Positions 18,552 to 27,998 are shown, numbered from the stretch's first letter. The stretch: 64,000 nt of DNA from Paenibacillus pini JCM 16418 (GCF_000576305.1 NZ_BAVZ01000013.1:46286-110285), one strand, 5' to 3'. The notes: generated by a model not told the origin, from the letters alone. Program-made: numbers and translations.

Positions 18552-20343
18552 ATGACATCGCAGAAGAAACAAGCAGGCTACGCTCCTTCGCCATCCCCTT
18601 GGGAACAGCTTAAACAAGAAATTAAAGAAGCAGCAGCTGATTTTGGTATTGATGATATTGGTTTTGCTTCGGCAGATCCATTTGTATCGCTGCGGTCGAT
18701 TTTGCAGAATCACCGTGATTTAGGATATGAGTCTGGTTTTGAAGAACCCGATTTAGATAAAAGAGTTACCCCCGCACTTCCCTCATCCGAGCCTGCCTCA
18801 TTAATTGCCATCGCTGTTGCTTATCCTTCCAAAATGATGAATCCGCCGAAAAATGAGCCTGGTCAGTATCGTGGGATATTAGCACGTTCTGCGTGGGGAC
18901 GGGACTACCATCAGGTCCTTCGTGACGCAATGGCTAAGCTAGAGGCGTTTATTCGTGAGCGTGTGCCTGAGGCTGTGCTTGAGAGTATGGTGGATACTGG
19001 AGCTTTAGTTGATCGTGCTGTTTCCCAGCGGGCTGGGATAGGCTTTAGTGGCAAGAACTGCTGCATTATTTCTCCTAAATGGGCTCATGGATATATCTCG
19101 GCGAGATGGTGACCAACATCCCATTCCCTCCAGATACACCAGTTACGGAAGATTGCGGCGATTGCACGCTTTGTATTGATGCTTGTCCGACGGGAGCACT
19201 CGTAGGTCCCGGACAGCTTAATGCGCAGCGGTGTATATCTTTTCTTACACAGACTAAAGGATTCTTGGAAGAGGAAGTTATGCGCAAGATTGGCAATCGG
19301 TTGTATGGTTGTGATACTTGCCAGGTTATCTGCCGAAGAATCACGGGAAAAACTGGACGCATCATGAATATTTGTTGCCACAGCCTGAGAAGGACAAACC
19401 CCTGCTATTGCCGATTCTCGATTTGAGTAATCGTGAGTTCAAGGAGAAGTTCGGTGAGAGTGCTGCTGCTTGGAGAGGCCGTAAGCCGATTCAGCGTAAT
19501 GCGGTTATTGCACTTGGGAATTTCAAAGACATCTCTGCGGTACCTCGCCTTGGCAGGTTGCTGCAGGAAGATCCACGGCCAGAGCTGCGGGGAGCTGCAG
19601 CTTGGTCGCTGGGACGAATTGGAGGTAAAGAAGCAATGGATATTTTAAATAGAGAGATTGCTAAGGAGCAGGACGAGAAAGTTCAAGAGATGCTGAAGCA
19701 AGCAAGGGAGAAGCTAGATCCTGAGACAGGATCGCCAAAATCTGTGAAAGAGATTATTGAAGCTGAACGCGTGCAAGCACAAGTCCCTTTTTCTCAATCA
19801 TCCGAGGAAGATAAAGTTATTTATTACGACGAAATGGAATCGCCTATTGGTCCGTTAACGATTGCAGCGACCGGTAAAGGGATTTGCCTGATCGAATTTG
19901 GACCCTTTGTTGTTAAAGAGGCGGTGCTCCAGAAGTGGTCACGTACTTGGTGTGGTGGAGCAGAGTTTGAACATAATGAAGAGCGACTAGCAGAGGTGAA
20001 GCAGCAGCTTAAGGCATATTTTGATGGAGAGCGAAAGATCTTTGATCTACCTCTTGATTTGCGTGGCACTGCTTTTCAACTACAGGTTTGGAACGCTCTT
20101 GCCGATATTCCTTATGGAGAGCTTCGTTCCTACTCTGACATTGCAAGTGCTATTGGCAGAGCCAAAGCAGTTAGAGCAGTAGGGGGAGCCAACAACAAAA
20201 ATCCGGTTCCTTTGATTGTTCCTTGCCACCGAGTGATTGGGACTGACGGTAGTTTAGTTGGTTATGGTGGGGGCATGGAAATCAAGCGCCAGCTTTTGCT
20301 CGCTGAGGATTCTTTACCGGATCGTACCGCTTATCGCGGGTAG
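18552..20343 (+). pseudogene. queG: Epoxyqueuosine reductase (QueG) fused to O6-alkylguanine-DNA alkyltransferase (Ogt); two frameshifts in the QueG part
   Basis: Residues 1 to about 400 are QueG: a B12-binding N-terminal domain, two 4Fe-4S sites (CGDCTLCIDACP and CDTCQVICP), and C-terminal HEAT repeats (RNAVIALGNFKD, LRGAAAWSLGRIGG). Without a stop, a charged linker then leads to a complete Ogt domain (YYDEMESPIGPLTI, VWNALADIPYGELRSYSDIA, active-site PCHRVIG). QueG reduces epoxyqueuosine to queuosine in tRNA; Ogt repairs alkylated guanine. Frames break at 19083 (TGGGCTCA for TGGGGCTCA) and 19334 (TGCCGAAG for TGCCCGAAG). The repaired protein has about 597 residues. No start with a ribosome site is seen before the Ogt part, so the fusion looks real. 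Confidence 0.85.
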
Positions 20344-20374
20344 GTAACTTAGGATCGAAATCGGGGGAAGTAAC

Positions 20375-21406
20375 ATGAGGTATGTGGGCATAGGGAATGT
20401 TGAGCCTGGGCAGTATCTTGGAAAAACGATATATTCAGGTAAAGGAACAGTGCTTTTATCTGCGGGTGTTCAGTTGACTGTGTTCATGATTAATACGCTT
20501 AATCGGATTGGTGTTCCAATGGTATATATTTTAGATCCTTTATTCGCGGATGTTGAATTGGACGATATGCTTAGTGGAGAAACAAAACAGGCTATTATTC
20601 AGGAGATGAGTGATACCTTCGAGGCTGTCCGTTCAGGGAAGGAATGGAACGCACAGCATATCAACTCAACCGTTGAGAAGCTACTAGAAGATGTGATGAG
20701 TAATAGGGATACATTAGTTCAGCTAACGGATATCCGTACAATGGATAATAGTCAGTACATCCACGCTATAAATGTTTGCTTGTTGTCTACGACAATAGGT
20801 GTAAATATGGGTCTGAATTATTTGCAAGTCAAAGAATTGGCGATAGGGGCACTACTTCACGATATTGGTAAGAACGGTATGAGAGAAGAAGATATCGTAC
20901 CGGGTCAAAAGACACATCATACGTGGCGCGGATTCGAGAAACTGAAACATAAACGTGAATTTAATCTATTGATTGCGCATGTAGCTTTGCAGCATCATGA
21001 GCAAGTTGATGGATTTGGTTTTCCACGCGGCCTAACGGATGAAGAGATTCATATGTATGCTAAAATTGTAGCTGTTGCCAATACGTATGATCGCTTAATT
21101 AATCCCCTACATCCTTCAAAGAAAACCCTTTTACCGCATGAGGCTTGTGAGAAAATGATGGCCATGTCAGAGAAACAATTGGATCATGAGGTGCTTTTTC
21201 AATTCAACCGGATTGTCTCCATTTATCCAAATGGCACCATGGTTCGATTGTCCACAAAAGAAATGGGCGTTGTGGTAAGGCAGCATCGTGGTCTCCCGGG
21301 TCGTCCTATCATCCGAATAGTACATGGAGAAGCGAATGCTATGGATGTAGTAGAGCTCGATATGGCGAAGGAAACGACCGTATTTATTGAGGGTGTCCTT
21401 GCGTAG
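20375..21406 (+). CDS. HD-GYP domain protein, probable cyclic-di-GMP phosphodiesterase
   Basis: 343 residues. An N-terminal region of about 100 residues precedes the HD-GYP domain, with the metal-binding LLHDIGKNG (about residues 163-171), a further HH in HVALQHHEQVDGFGFPRGL (GYP appears as GFP), and IVAVANTYDRL near 230. A C-terminal barrel of about 60 residues (MVRLSTKEMGVVVRQHRG) resembles the HD-GYP-associated tail. Such proteins hydrolyse c-di-GMP or related signals. GGGGGAAG precedes the ATG, 32 nt after the queG-ogt stop, suggesting an operon. Confidence 0.85.
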   Translation: MRYVGIGNVEPGQYLGKTIYSGKGTVLLSAGVQLTVFMINTLNRIGVPMVYILDPLFADVELDDMLSGETKQAIIQEMSDTFEAVRSGKEWNAQHINSTVEKLLEDVMSNRDTLVQLTDIRTMDNSQYIHAINVCLLSTTIGVNMGLNYLQVKELAIGALLHDIGKNGMREEDIVPGQKTHHTWRGFEKLKHKREFNLLIAHVALQHHEQVDGFGFPRGLTDEEIHMYAKIVAVANTYDRLINPLHPSKKTLLPHEACEKMMAMSEKQLDHEVLFQFNRIVSIYPNGTMVRLSTKEMGVVVRQHRGLPGRPIIRIVHGEANAMDVVELDMAKETTVFIEGVLA

Positions 21407-21496
21407 AAATCCATTTGTCAGCTTTTATTGTACATGCTATGATAAGTTCGTGTTGCAAAGCACAATTACTATTTTAAACCATAGAGGTGGCGGAGT

Positions 21497-21760
21497 ATGC
21501 AATATGTTATACCTGTTATTACGTTAATTGTAGGATTAATCGGGGGATTTTTTATTGGGGTGTATTATTTGCGCAAGCAAATGGAGAAAATGCAAAGTGA
21601 CCCTCAAATGCTGCAAAAAATGGCCAAGCAGATGGGATACAATTTAAATGGAAGCCAAATGCAAAAGGCACAACAAATGATGAAGAATCAGCAGTCAGGT
21701 AAGAAAATCCCAGGATTAAACGGAAGCGCAAAACATGGACAAGGTCGCAAAGGAAAGTAA
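21497..21760 (+). CDS. yneF: YneF family (UPF0154) small membrane protein
   Basis: 87 residues: one N-terminal membrane helix with glycines (VIPVITLIVGLIGGFFIGVYY, in two parts at about 4-24), then KQMEKMQSDPQMLQKMAKQMG, the conserved UPF0154 block. A Lys/Gln-rich tail makes it somewhat longer than the usual 70 residues. The function is unknown. The gene has GGTGG upstream of its ATG. Confidence 0.85.
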   Translation: MQYVIPVITLIVGLIGGFFIGVYYLRKQMEKMQSDPQMLQKMAKQMGYNLNGSQMQKAQQMMKNQQSGKKIPGLNGSAKHGQGRKGK

Positions 21761-21817
21761 CCCCCGTATATAGATTAATATAGATGAGAACCAGGGGTTG
21801 TGGGAGGAGGAAGTGCC

Positions 21818-22411
21818 ATGGCTGGTGTTAAAGATTATGTAAATACCGAGGTAGGTAATAACCGTGAACAAATAGAGCATCATGTCGCACAGATTCTGAG
21901 ATTGATCGGCGAGGATACCGAGCGGGAAGGACTGCTCGAAACTCCGGCACGCGTCACTCGAATGTATGAGGAGATCTTTGCGGGATATGAGGTTGATCCG
22001 CGTGAGGCACTTGGTGTAACATTCGACGAGAATCACGAGGAACTGGTCATTGTAAAAGATATTGTTTACTACAGCCAATGTGAACACCATATGGCGCCTT
22101 TCTTCGGGAAAGTGCATATCGGATATATTCCTAGTGGTAAAATTGCCGGACTCAGTAAGTTTGCTCGTTTGGTAGAAGCAGTGACTCGTAAACTGCAGGT
22201 GCAGGAGCGAATTACTTCGCAAATCGCTGATATTATGGTAGAGGTCCTGAATCCTCACGGCGTTATGGTCGTTGTTGAAGGTGAACATCTATGTATGTGC
22301 GCGCGTGGCGTGAAGAAACCGGGCAGTAAGACGGTTACATCTGGAGTGCGCGGTATCTTCCGTGAAGATTCAGCATCCAGAGCAGAATTCCTGTCATTGA
22401 TTAAGAGCTAG
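21818..22411 (+). CDS. folE: GTP cyclohydrolase I
   Basis: 197 residues from ATG 21818, with GGGAGGAGG seven nucleotides upstream; the in-frame GTG at 21800 lies before that site and is rejected. Zn and catalytic motifs are present: [18 protein letters not shown] (about residues 88-105), [20 protein letters not shown], and the second Cys in [12 protein letters not shown]. The enzyme converts GTP to dihydroneopterin triphosphate, the first step of folate (and, with QueD, queuosine) synthesis. The queG gene 3 kb upstream gives a loose queuosine link only. Confidence 0.95.
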   Translation: MAGVKDYVNTEVGNNREQIEHHVAQILRLIGEDTEREGLLETPARVTRMYEEIFAGYEVDPREALGVTFDENHEELVIVKDIVYYSQCEHHMAPFFGKVHIGYIPSGKIAGLSKFARLVEAVTRKLQVQERITSQIADIMVEVLNPHGVMVVVEGEHLCMCARGVKKPGSKTVTSGVRGIFREDSASRAEFLSLIKS

Positions 22412-22444
22412 CATTAAGCATTAATTAATGAATAGAACCAGTAT

Positions 22445-22486
22445 AAAAAGAGGATCTATCCCATGATGGGGACAGATCCTCTTTTT
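22445..22486. terminator. Bidirectional terminator between folE and hydrolase gene
   Basis: AAAAAGAGGATCT pairs with AGATCCTCTTTTT around an inner TCCC/GGGGA pairing. Confidence 0.88.
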
Positions 22487-22487
22487 A

Positions 22488-23516
22488 TTATTTATTCTTA
22501 AGATTTCGGGCGTTATCAATATCAATTTGTTCGGCAAGCTTCACATTTCCAAGGAAGGTCGAGACACGGCGTAAATATTCCCTTGGATGCTCGCGGAAGA
22601 TCAACTCATGCAGGCTTCCTTTGGAAATCCAAACGTCCGAAAAGGGATTCGTCTGATTAGCTGCCAACTTCTCTGGAATCGGATAGGGTGCCTTCTCATC
22701 CGCTGTTCCATGAATAAAGAAGATGGGGAACGGATAATCTTTCTTTTTGACTTCCTGATATGGAATTTGATTCAGACTTGTTCCATTTAGAACAGGAAAG
22801 AGAAGTTCTAGTATTTCCTGTGAAGGATGGCGCGGCAGATCAATCTGATTCTTGATGTTATGATACAGCGTATCTGGTTCGAGTAGGAATGTGCTATCGA
22901 GAATCATGGCATCAACATCTTTCGTGTGCAGTCCCGCTTGTAATGCTGTGCCGGCACCCATGGAGAAGCCCCACACAACGATTTGTTTGGACCCATGCTG
23001 CTTGGCAAATTGTATAGCACCGAGTAGCTGCTGAGCCTCCACTTTGCCGCCTGTAGCCACATCCTTGCTGTTCTGAGAAGCAAAGCCATAATCGAACATA
23101 ACCACATTAAAATTCAAACGATGTGCGAAATGAGCTAAATCATACATTGGAATCCATGTTTCTTCTCGGTTGGCCCCGTATCCATGACTAAAAACGATTG
23201 TCTTACTGGAGCCCGGAGAGGGGATATACCAGCCCTGCATCATCCGGCTTCCATCGAGCGCCGGAAATGTGATGTCTTCGTATTTCATAGACTTGGCCTG
23301 CATAGGATTGGAATAAAGAGGGGCTACTGTCGGATTAGATAAAACCCATGCAATATATGCGTGCAAAGCGATGAAGCAGAAGAGGAGGAAGAATAAGATC
23401 GATAGAAGTAAAGCTACCACAATATGCTTAAAGCGAATAAGACGTGGTGACAGTGGTATAGGTGTGCTAGACAGGGGGCGAGATAGCTGCACTTCATTCT
23501 GTGATGTGTTATTCAT
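22488..23516 (-). CDS. Membrane-anchored alpha/beta hydrolase
   Basis: 342 residues. A short cytoplasmic N-terminus and one membrane helix (about residues 31-54) are followed by an extracytoplasmic hydrolase domain. The oxyanion-side motif FSHGYGANRE and the nucleophile elbow VWGFSMGAGTAL (Ser near 187) are clear, as is the terminal His in ISKGSLHELIFRE; FFIHGTADEKAPY carries the acid. This matches YqkD/bem46-type hydrolases, whose substrates are unknown. AAAGGAGG precedes the ATG. Confidence 0.85.
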   Translation of the reverse strand: MNNTSQNEVQLSRPLSSTPIPLSPRLIRFKHIVVALLLSILFFLLFCFIALHAYIAWVLSNPTVAPLYSNPMQAKSMKYEDITFPALDGSRMMQGWYIPSPGSSKTIVFSHGYGANREETWIPMYDLAHFAHRLNFNVVMFDYGFASQNSKDVATGGKVEAQQLLGAIQFAKQHGSKQIVVWGFSMGAGTALQAGLHTKDVDAMILDSTFLLEPDTLYHNIKNQIDLPRHPSQEILELLFPVLNGTSLNQIPYQEVKKKDYPFPIFFIHGTADEKAPYPIPEKLAANQTNPFSDVWISKGSLHELIFREHPREYLRRVSTFLGNVKLAEQIDIDNARNLKNK

Positions 23517-23682
23517 ACTTGCCCCTCCTTTATTTATGTTTCTTGTATATACTAGTGTAACTTGTATTTTAAAAATGCTAAATAAATAAAATTTTACTCT
23601 ATATCCTATTCCGACCCACCCATAAAGTCAAACATTGCGAGATTTATCGATACGTTTTATTTAATTTTTTATTCGGATAAAG

Positions 23683-23711
23683 TAGACTTTCTAAGTTTAA
23701 TTTCTTATAAT
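23683..23711 (+). promoter_or_regulatory. Promoter of the iclR gene
   Basis: TATAAT at 23706-23711 has TAGACT 17 nt upstream (23683-23688). The predicted start of transcription falls at about 23718, just before the palindrome at 23722. Confidence 0.5.
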
Positions 23712-23721
23712 TTATGTAACC

Positions 23722-23742
23722 ACGTTTCATGTGGTGAAACAT
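23722..23742. promoter_or_regulatory. Palindromic operator ACGTTTCA-N5-TGAAACAT before the iclR gene
   Basis: The two 8-bp arms match at 7 of 8 positions around a 5-nt spacer, between the -10 box and the ribosome site of the IclR gene. The same palindrome occurs at 35716-35736 downstream of the acnA promoter. This is the position expected for IclR autorepression. Confidence 0.55.
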
Positions 23743-23760
23743 AGGGAGGGCTGGATATCC

Positions 23761-24504
23761 ATGGAAGACCGCAAGTTGACTGTGCGTGCCGTGGAACGGG
23801 CACTTGATATATTAATGTGTTTTACTAAACATAATGAATTAGGATTAACTGAGATTGCCGGTATGATTAATCTCCATAAGAGTACGGTTCATCGTCTGAT
23901 GACTACACTGGAAGAGAAGGGGTTTGTCATCCGAGATGCTGCTACAGAGAAATATCATCTCGGAATGAAAGTGTGGGAGCTGTCGACCCACCTGTCCCAG
24001 AATGACGATCCATCGGTCATGTTATTACCTGCTATGGAACGATTGCGTGATCAGTTGGGAGAGACCGTAAGCCTGTATTTGCGTGATGGCAAAGACCGGA
24101 TACGGATTCAGGCCGTGCAGAGCAATCAGGCCATCCGCCGAGTGGCTCAAGTCGGAGCAAGGTTGCCGCTATATGTAGGTGCATCAAGTAAAGTATTAGT
24201 TGCATTTGCACCACTAGGGGAACAGCAGGATTTGCTGAACGATCCTGAATGGCCCGATTCTATCGACCGTAATGGCTATATGCGGCAGTTAAAAGAAATT
24301 ACAGAGCGTGGCTATGCTACGAGCCTAGAGGAGCGGGAACCGGGTGCAGCGGCCGTGTCTGTGCCTATCGTTAACCGCAGTGGAGTTGTGACTGCTGCAT
24401 TATCTGTATCAGGACCCGTAAGCAGACTCTCGATGAATACGCTACATGAGTTTGCTCCTGTTCTCATTGAAGCGGCTCGAGAAATGGGATTGATGATCCC
24501 CTAA
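23761..24504 (+). CDS. IclR family transcriptional regulator
   Basis: 247 residues from ATG 23761, with AGGGAGGG upstream. The N-terminal winged HTH reads LTEIAGMINLHKSTVHRLM (about residues 31-49) with wing EEKGFVIRD, and the C-terminal effector domain shows the family pattern VAQVGARLPLYVGASSKVLVAFAP and GYATSLEEREPGAAAVSVPI. Family members sense small carboxylates or aromatic acids and repress or activate catabolic genes. It stands alone with a terminator after it, so its target is not given by adjacency. A palindrome at its promoter also occurs before acnA. Confidence 0.88.
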   Translation: MEDRKLTVRAVERALDILMCFTKHNELGLTEIAGMINLHKSTVHRLMTTLEEKGFVIRDAATEKYHLGMKVWELSTHLSQNDDPSVMLLPAMERLRDQLGETVSLYLRDGKDRIRIQAVQSNQAIRRVAQVGARLPLYVGASSKVLVAFAPLGEQQDLLNDPEWPDSIDRNGYMRQLKEITERGYATSLEEREPGAAAVSVPIVNRSGVVTAALSVSGPVSRLSMNTLHEFAPVLIEAAREMGLMIP

Positions 24505-24536
24505 GTGATTGCGCAATAAGATAACTATAAAGAGAA

Positions 24537-24578
24537 AAGCCTGAATTCCTTGTTTTCTTGGAATTCAGGCTTTTTTAA
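24537..24578. terminator. Terminator between iclR and the convergent hydrolase gene
   Basis: AAGCCTGAATTCC pairs perfectly with GGAATTCAGGCTT around a 10-nt loop, followed by a T tract. It can serve both convergent genes. Confidence 0.9.
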
Positions 24579-24601
24579 CGTTACAAGTATGAAGGAATGT
24601 A

Positions 24602-26257
24602 TTATTTCTTTGTATTTTTATTGACCCAGTTAGCAATGTCGTCGATGAGGGTTGGAGATACGTTAGCAGGCATGGCGTATTCTGCTCCGGTAGAGATACC
24701 ATCATATTCGGTTAATAGATGAGTCACTTTTGGATAAGATTTAAATTCGACGTCTTTACGATCCTTCAGTTCCTTCTTCCAGGCTTCATATTCTTGGATA
24801 GGCACCTGATAATCATTTTCTCCTTGTAGAACTAGCATCGGTCCTGTTTGAGTCTTTGCTAAGTCGGTTGGTTTATAATTTTTCTGTTCATACCACCAAT
24901 AAGCAGGAGGCATCGGGAAGTTCGCAGGTAGCTTATCGACGGAGTACTGTGGGTCATTCAAAAGTTTGGCAACTGATGTCCATGTCTGCAATAGTGGTTC
25001 GTAAGGAGTTGGATCTTGACCTAACTCCTTGACCCGTTGCATAACCTCATTCGTCTGTTCAATAGCTACGTCTATAAATTTGGAGCTAGGTCCTGCAAGT
25101 AGAATTGTACCGGCAATATGCTTCTGTTTATCTGCATCAATGATTAGCGGCATTGCATACCCGCCTTGACTGTGACCGGCGACGAAGATACGAGTAGAAT
25201 CAATATTCTGAGTTTTAGTAAGTAGGTTTACGGCCGATATGGCATCATCTACCGTCTCTTTCTTAATGTTAAATTTCGGATCAGCGTTTACCTTCATCGT
25301 ATGCTCATAGGTTACCTTATCGTAGCGCAGCACGGCGATACCTTTATTAGCAAGTCCTACGGCGAGATCTCTAAGAGGCTTAGCTCCTCCAACGCTTTCA
25401 TCTCTATCGCTTGGTCCTGAACCATGTACAAGAACAACAGCGGGGAACGGACCTTGCCCAGCAGGGGTAGTAAGTGTGCCTGGAAGTGCAAGTTCACCTT
25501 CACCAATCGTTACTTCCTTCTCAGTATAAGCATCTGTATGTTCATAAGCTGGCTTCTGATAAGCTAAGGGGCTTGCAGGCACAATTCTAAAGTCATCAAC
25601 TTCATTCTGGGCATTTAAGCGTAGAGTAAGGTCATAGGGAATGCGATCTGTCTTAAAGGAATAGGTTACATTTCGATGAACGCTATTACTGTTCTCTTGC
25701 TTGATAGGTTCAGTTGATGCTGTGCCAAATGCCTGTGTGAATTGTTTCCACATTACACTTATAGCTTGCTCAGGAGCGGCCTTCTTCAAAGCGGGGCTCA
25801 TATATTCAGTGGCTTTAGAACCGTTCCCATCTTGGAGTTGTTTCATAAATAAATCAGCTGGATCTGATGAGTACGGGGTCTCCGTCTTGTTATTCTCTTT
25901 AAACCATTCGATAAGCCGATCCGAAGGTGCATAGGCACGACCAGATTCTACACGGACTACTCCACCAACATCTTTAGATTTACCATTGAATAGTGCCTCT
26001 GCTTTACCGATGGTAAGAATAAGTGTGTTGTTACCCTTTACGAGTGTTACCGTTCGTAAACTCTGATTCCATTGTACAACTGCACCAACCTTGGTTGCGA
26101 TATCGCGAACAGGTTCGGCTAAGATACGAATTTGCTGAGTTGGCGTAGCTGCTTGAGCAATAGTGGGTAAGCATAGGCTGAGCGCAAGTGATGCGGCTGC
26201 GGTAATGCGCAACGTGTTACTTTTACTTTTGAATCCAGTCTTTCTAGTCATAAACAT
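24602..26257 (-). CDS. Secreted alpha/beta hydrolase with N-terminal stalk (copper amine oxidase-like) domain
   Basis: 551 residues: a signal peptide ending in AQAA (about residue 37), a stalk domain of the copper-amine-oxidase N-terminal type (GAVVQWNQSLRTVTLVKG, about 58-75), a DUF3887-like helical region (FMKQLQDGNGSKATEYM), then a serine hydrolase with VLVHGSGPSDRDE, nucleophile elbow VAGHSQGGYAM (Ser near 363), acid in VLQGENDYQVP and late His in KVTHLLTEY. Probably an extracellular esterase or peptidase-like enzyme; substrate unknown. GAGGAGG lies five nucleotides before the ATG. Confidence 0.85.
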   Translation of the reverse strand: MFMTRKTGFKSKSNTLRITAAASLALSLCLPTIAQAATPTQQIRILAEPVRDIATKVGAVVQWNQSLRTVTLVKGNNTLILTIGKAEALFNGKSKDVGGVVRVESGRAYAPSDRLIEWFKENNKTETPYSSDPADLFMKQLQDGNGSKATEYMSPALKKAAPEQAISVMWKQFTQAFGTASTEPIKQENSNSVHRNVTYSFKTDRIPYDLTLRLNAQNEVDDFRIVPASPLAYQKPAYEHTDAYTEKEVTIGEGELALPGTLTTPAGQGPFPAVVLVHGSGPSDRDESVGGAKPLRDLAVGLANKGIAVLRYDKVTYEHTMKVNADPKFNIKKETVDDAISAVNLLTKTQNIDSTRIFVAGHSQGGYAMPLIIDADKQKHIAGTILLAGPSSKFIDVAIEQTNEVMQRVKELGQDPTPYEPLLQTWTSVAKLLNDPQYSVDKLPANFPMPPAYWWYEQKNYKPTDLAKTQTGPMLVLQGENDYQVPIQEYEAWKKELKDRKDVEFKSYPKVTHLLTEYDGISTGAEYAMPANVSPTLIDDIANWVNKNTKK

Positions 26258-26324
26258 GGTTCCTCCTCAAATAACATTTCTACTAGACATATATTACCGA
26301 TAGTATTTATATACCCAAGTTGTT

Positions 26325-27431
26325 CTAGGATGTAATTAAGGATATGGCCAGAATCCCACCAATAATGACTGCAAAGATAGTCCAAGCCAAGGGGCGTGCT
26401 GTATTAATCGTCCAGCCAATACCCATTCGTTTCTCAACGAACAGTGAGGGGTCTAGAGGATTATAATAAATTCCGCCAAATTTCCAGTATGAATCATCAT
26501 TAACAGGTGCCTCACTGGATGAATCTTGGGGTTGTTTATGAATTCGGCTGCCACCTTGCCCCGTTGTAAAGCTAAGAATAAGGGCAATGATAACGACCGT
26601 GATGGGAGTGATTAGGCTCAAGGGAATGAGCAGGCTAGCATCAATCGGGAATATTATGTTGAATTGGATGAGCGTAAACATCAGCACCATCATCAGTCCA
26701 GAAATAAGAACAAACAATGACCAACGGCGACGAAAAATTATATTTTGCTGAACGGATTGTTGTGAATTCGTTGGTGATATTTGCTGTTTGCTCTTCTTAA
26801 TTGTCCAGTTAATAAACATGAATAATCCAATCATGGCGAGCTGCATGAGATTGAAGCCTAGGATGGTACGATAGGATTTGTCTGCGCTTCGAGTTACATG
26901 CCCATCAAAGTCAAACTTCATCGGAATGGTACTAGGAATTCGGTCGTAATATACCAATGTAATGATGACACTGCCGATCACTAAAGCCAAATGGATTAGA
27001 AACCACTTGTTTGAGTAAATCAGCTTGTGATTGTTATTTCGAAAACGGGTATCTACAGCGATGATAGAGCCTTGTGAGATAGATTTAGGCAGGGTGGCTT
27101 TTAGTCTTTTCATTTTGTAATAGAACATCACATTGATTAAAGTAGACGATACCACAATCGCTATAATATAGGCACCAAAACCAATCGCTTTTTGATCGTC
27201 TGTGAAGTTGATGAGCGTGAGCAGACTGAGGAGGATGAGAAGTCCATAGATGGCAGCGCTAATCCATGCGTATTGTTTACGCATCCGGCGTAATTCAGGG
27301 CTACTGTACACCTCCTCACTTACTGAAATGCCAAAGCTAACCGTTCTTCGAGTAAGATAAGGCATACATATTAAAGAGAGAGAAATAGGAACTAACATGG
27401 CTATGAACACAATTGTAGATATCCAGTTCAT
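26325..27431 (-). CDS. DUF1648-type multi-pass membrane protein, partner of GntR regulator
   Basis: 368 residues with about eight membrane segments. The DUF1648 signature is visible as DRIPSTIPMKFDFDGHVTRSADKS near residue 165 (central part IPMKFDFDGH), and a DUF5808-like segment DSYWKFGGIYYNPLDPSLFV near 310. The role is unknown; related proteins (SdpI-like) give immunity to a killing factor, and YhcF/YtrA-type operons respond to cell-wall antibiotics. The gene overlaps the GntR stop by one base, so they are one operon with regulator first. Confidence 0.8.
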   Translation of the reverse strand: MNWISTIVFIAMLVPISLSLICMPYLTRRTVSFGISVSEEVYSSPELRRMRKQYAWISAAIYGLLILLSLLTLINFTDDQKAIGFGAYIIAIVVSSTLINVMFYYKMKRLKATLPKSISQGSIIAVDTRFRNNNHKLIYSNKWFLIHLALVIGSVIITLVYYDRIPSTIPMKFDFDGHVTRSADKSYRTILGFNLMQLAMIGLFMFINWTIKKSKQQISPTNSQQSVQQNIIFRRRWSLFVLISGLMMVLMFTLIQFNIIFPIDASLLIPLSLITPITVVIIALILSFTTGQGGSRIHKQPQDSSSEAPVNDDSYWKFGGIYYNPLDPSLFVEKRMGIGWTINTARPLAWTIFAVIIGGILAISLITS

Positions 27432-27829
27432 TATATATTCTCCTTTCTACCATGTGCAATTTGCTTATACATGTCTTTAATTATGGTGAGTAGCTGATCC
27501 TGGCTCATACCGCGACAGATCGCTTCAGCAACGACCGGCTTTAATTGCCCGTGCAGTTTATGCTCATACTCTGCTGTAATTTCAGGCATGCCTTCGGGAT
27601 TAATGACGACTCCTTTTTGTCTATGAACAAGAATAAATCCCTCTTGTTTTAACAGCGTATATGTTTTATTCACGGTATGAAGGTTGACGCCCAGATCGGA
27701 AGCCATACTTCGAACAGATGGGAGTGATTCGCCAGGCTGTAGGCTACCACTGGCAATGCCTTCGATGATTTGATTCATAAGCTGTGTGTAAATCGGAAGC
27801 TCCGATTGCATATCAAGTCGGATAATCAA
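27431..27829 (-). CDS. GntR family transcriptional regulator, YtrA subfamily
   Basis: 132 residues: an N-terminal GntR winged helix (PIYTQLMNQIIEGIASGSL, VRSMASDLGVNLHTVNKTY, about residues 12-60) and a short C-terminal helical extension typical of the YtrA subfamily. The start is TTG 27829 with AAGGAGA upstream. It is first in a two-gene operon with a DUF1648 membrane protein. A 43-nt inverted repeat immediately upstream is a likely autoregulatory operator. Confidence 0.88.
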   Translation of the reverse strand: MIIRLDMQSELPIYTQLMNQIIEGIASGSLQPGESLPSVRSMASDLGVNLHTVNKTYTLLKQEGFILVHRQKGVVINPEGMPEITAEYEHKLHGQLKPVVAEAICRGMSQDQLLTIIKDMYKQIAHGRKENI

Positions 27830-27847
27830 GAGAAGGTCTCCTTTTCA

Positions 27848-27890
27848 TTAATTCTAACTGTTATATATGTAATATAACAGTTAGAATTAA
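27848..27890. promoter_or_regulatory. Perfect 19-bp inverted repeat, likely operator of the GntR regulator
   Basis: The arm TTAATTCTAACTGTTATAT and its exact complement flank a 5-nt spacer (atgta), starting 19 nt upstream of the GntR start codon and covering its likely -10 region. YtrA-type GntR proteins bind long palindromes at their own promoters. Confidence 0.6.
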
Positions 27891-27925
27891 AGATGTAAAT
27901 AGGGAACGAGGGAGTCCAACAAAAA

Positions 27926-27971
27926 GATCAAAAAAGAGAACGACTCGATCGAGTCGTTCTCTTTTTTGATC
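27926..27971. terminator. 46-nt perfect palindrome, bidirectional terminator
   Basis: From GATC to GATC the 46 bases are fully self-complementary, with GAGAACGACTCGA at the core and A6/T6 flanks. On the minus strand it ends the 47-residue gene at 27999 and insulates the GntR operon. Confidence 0.8.
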
Positions 27972-27998
27972 CAATCACTTATATGTATTTTTTGATAA

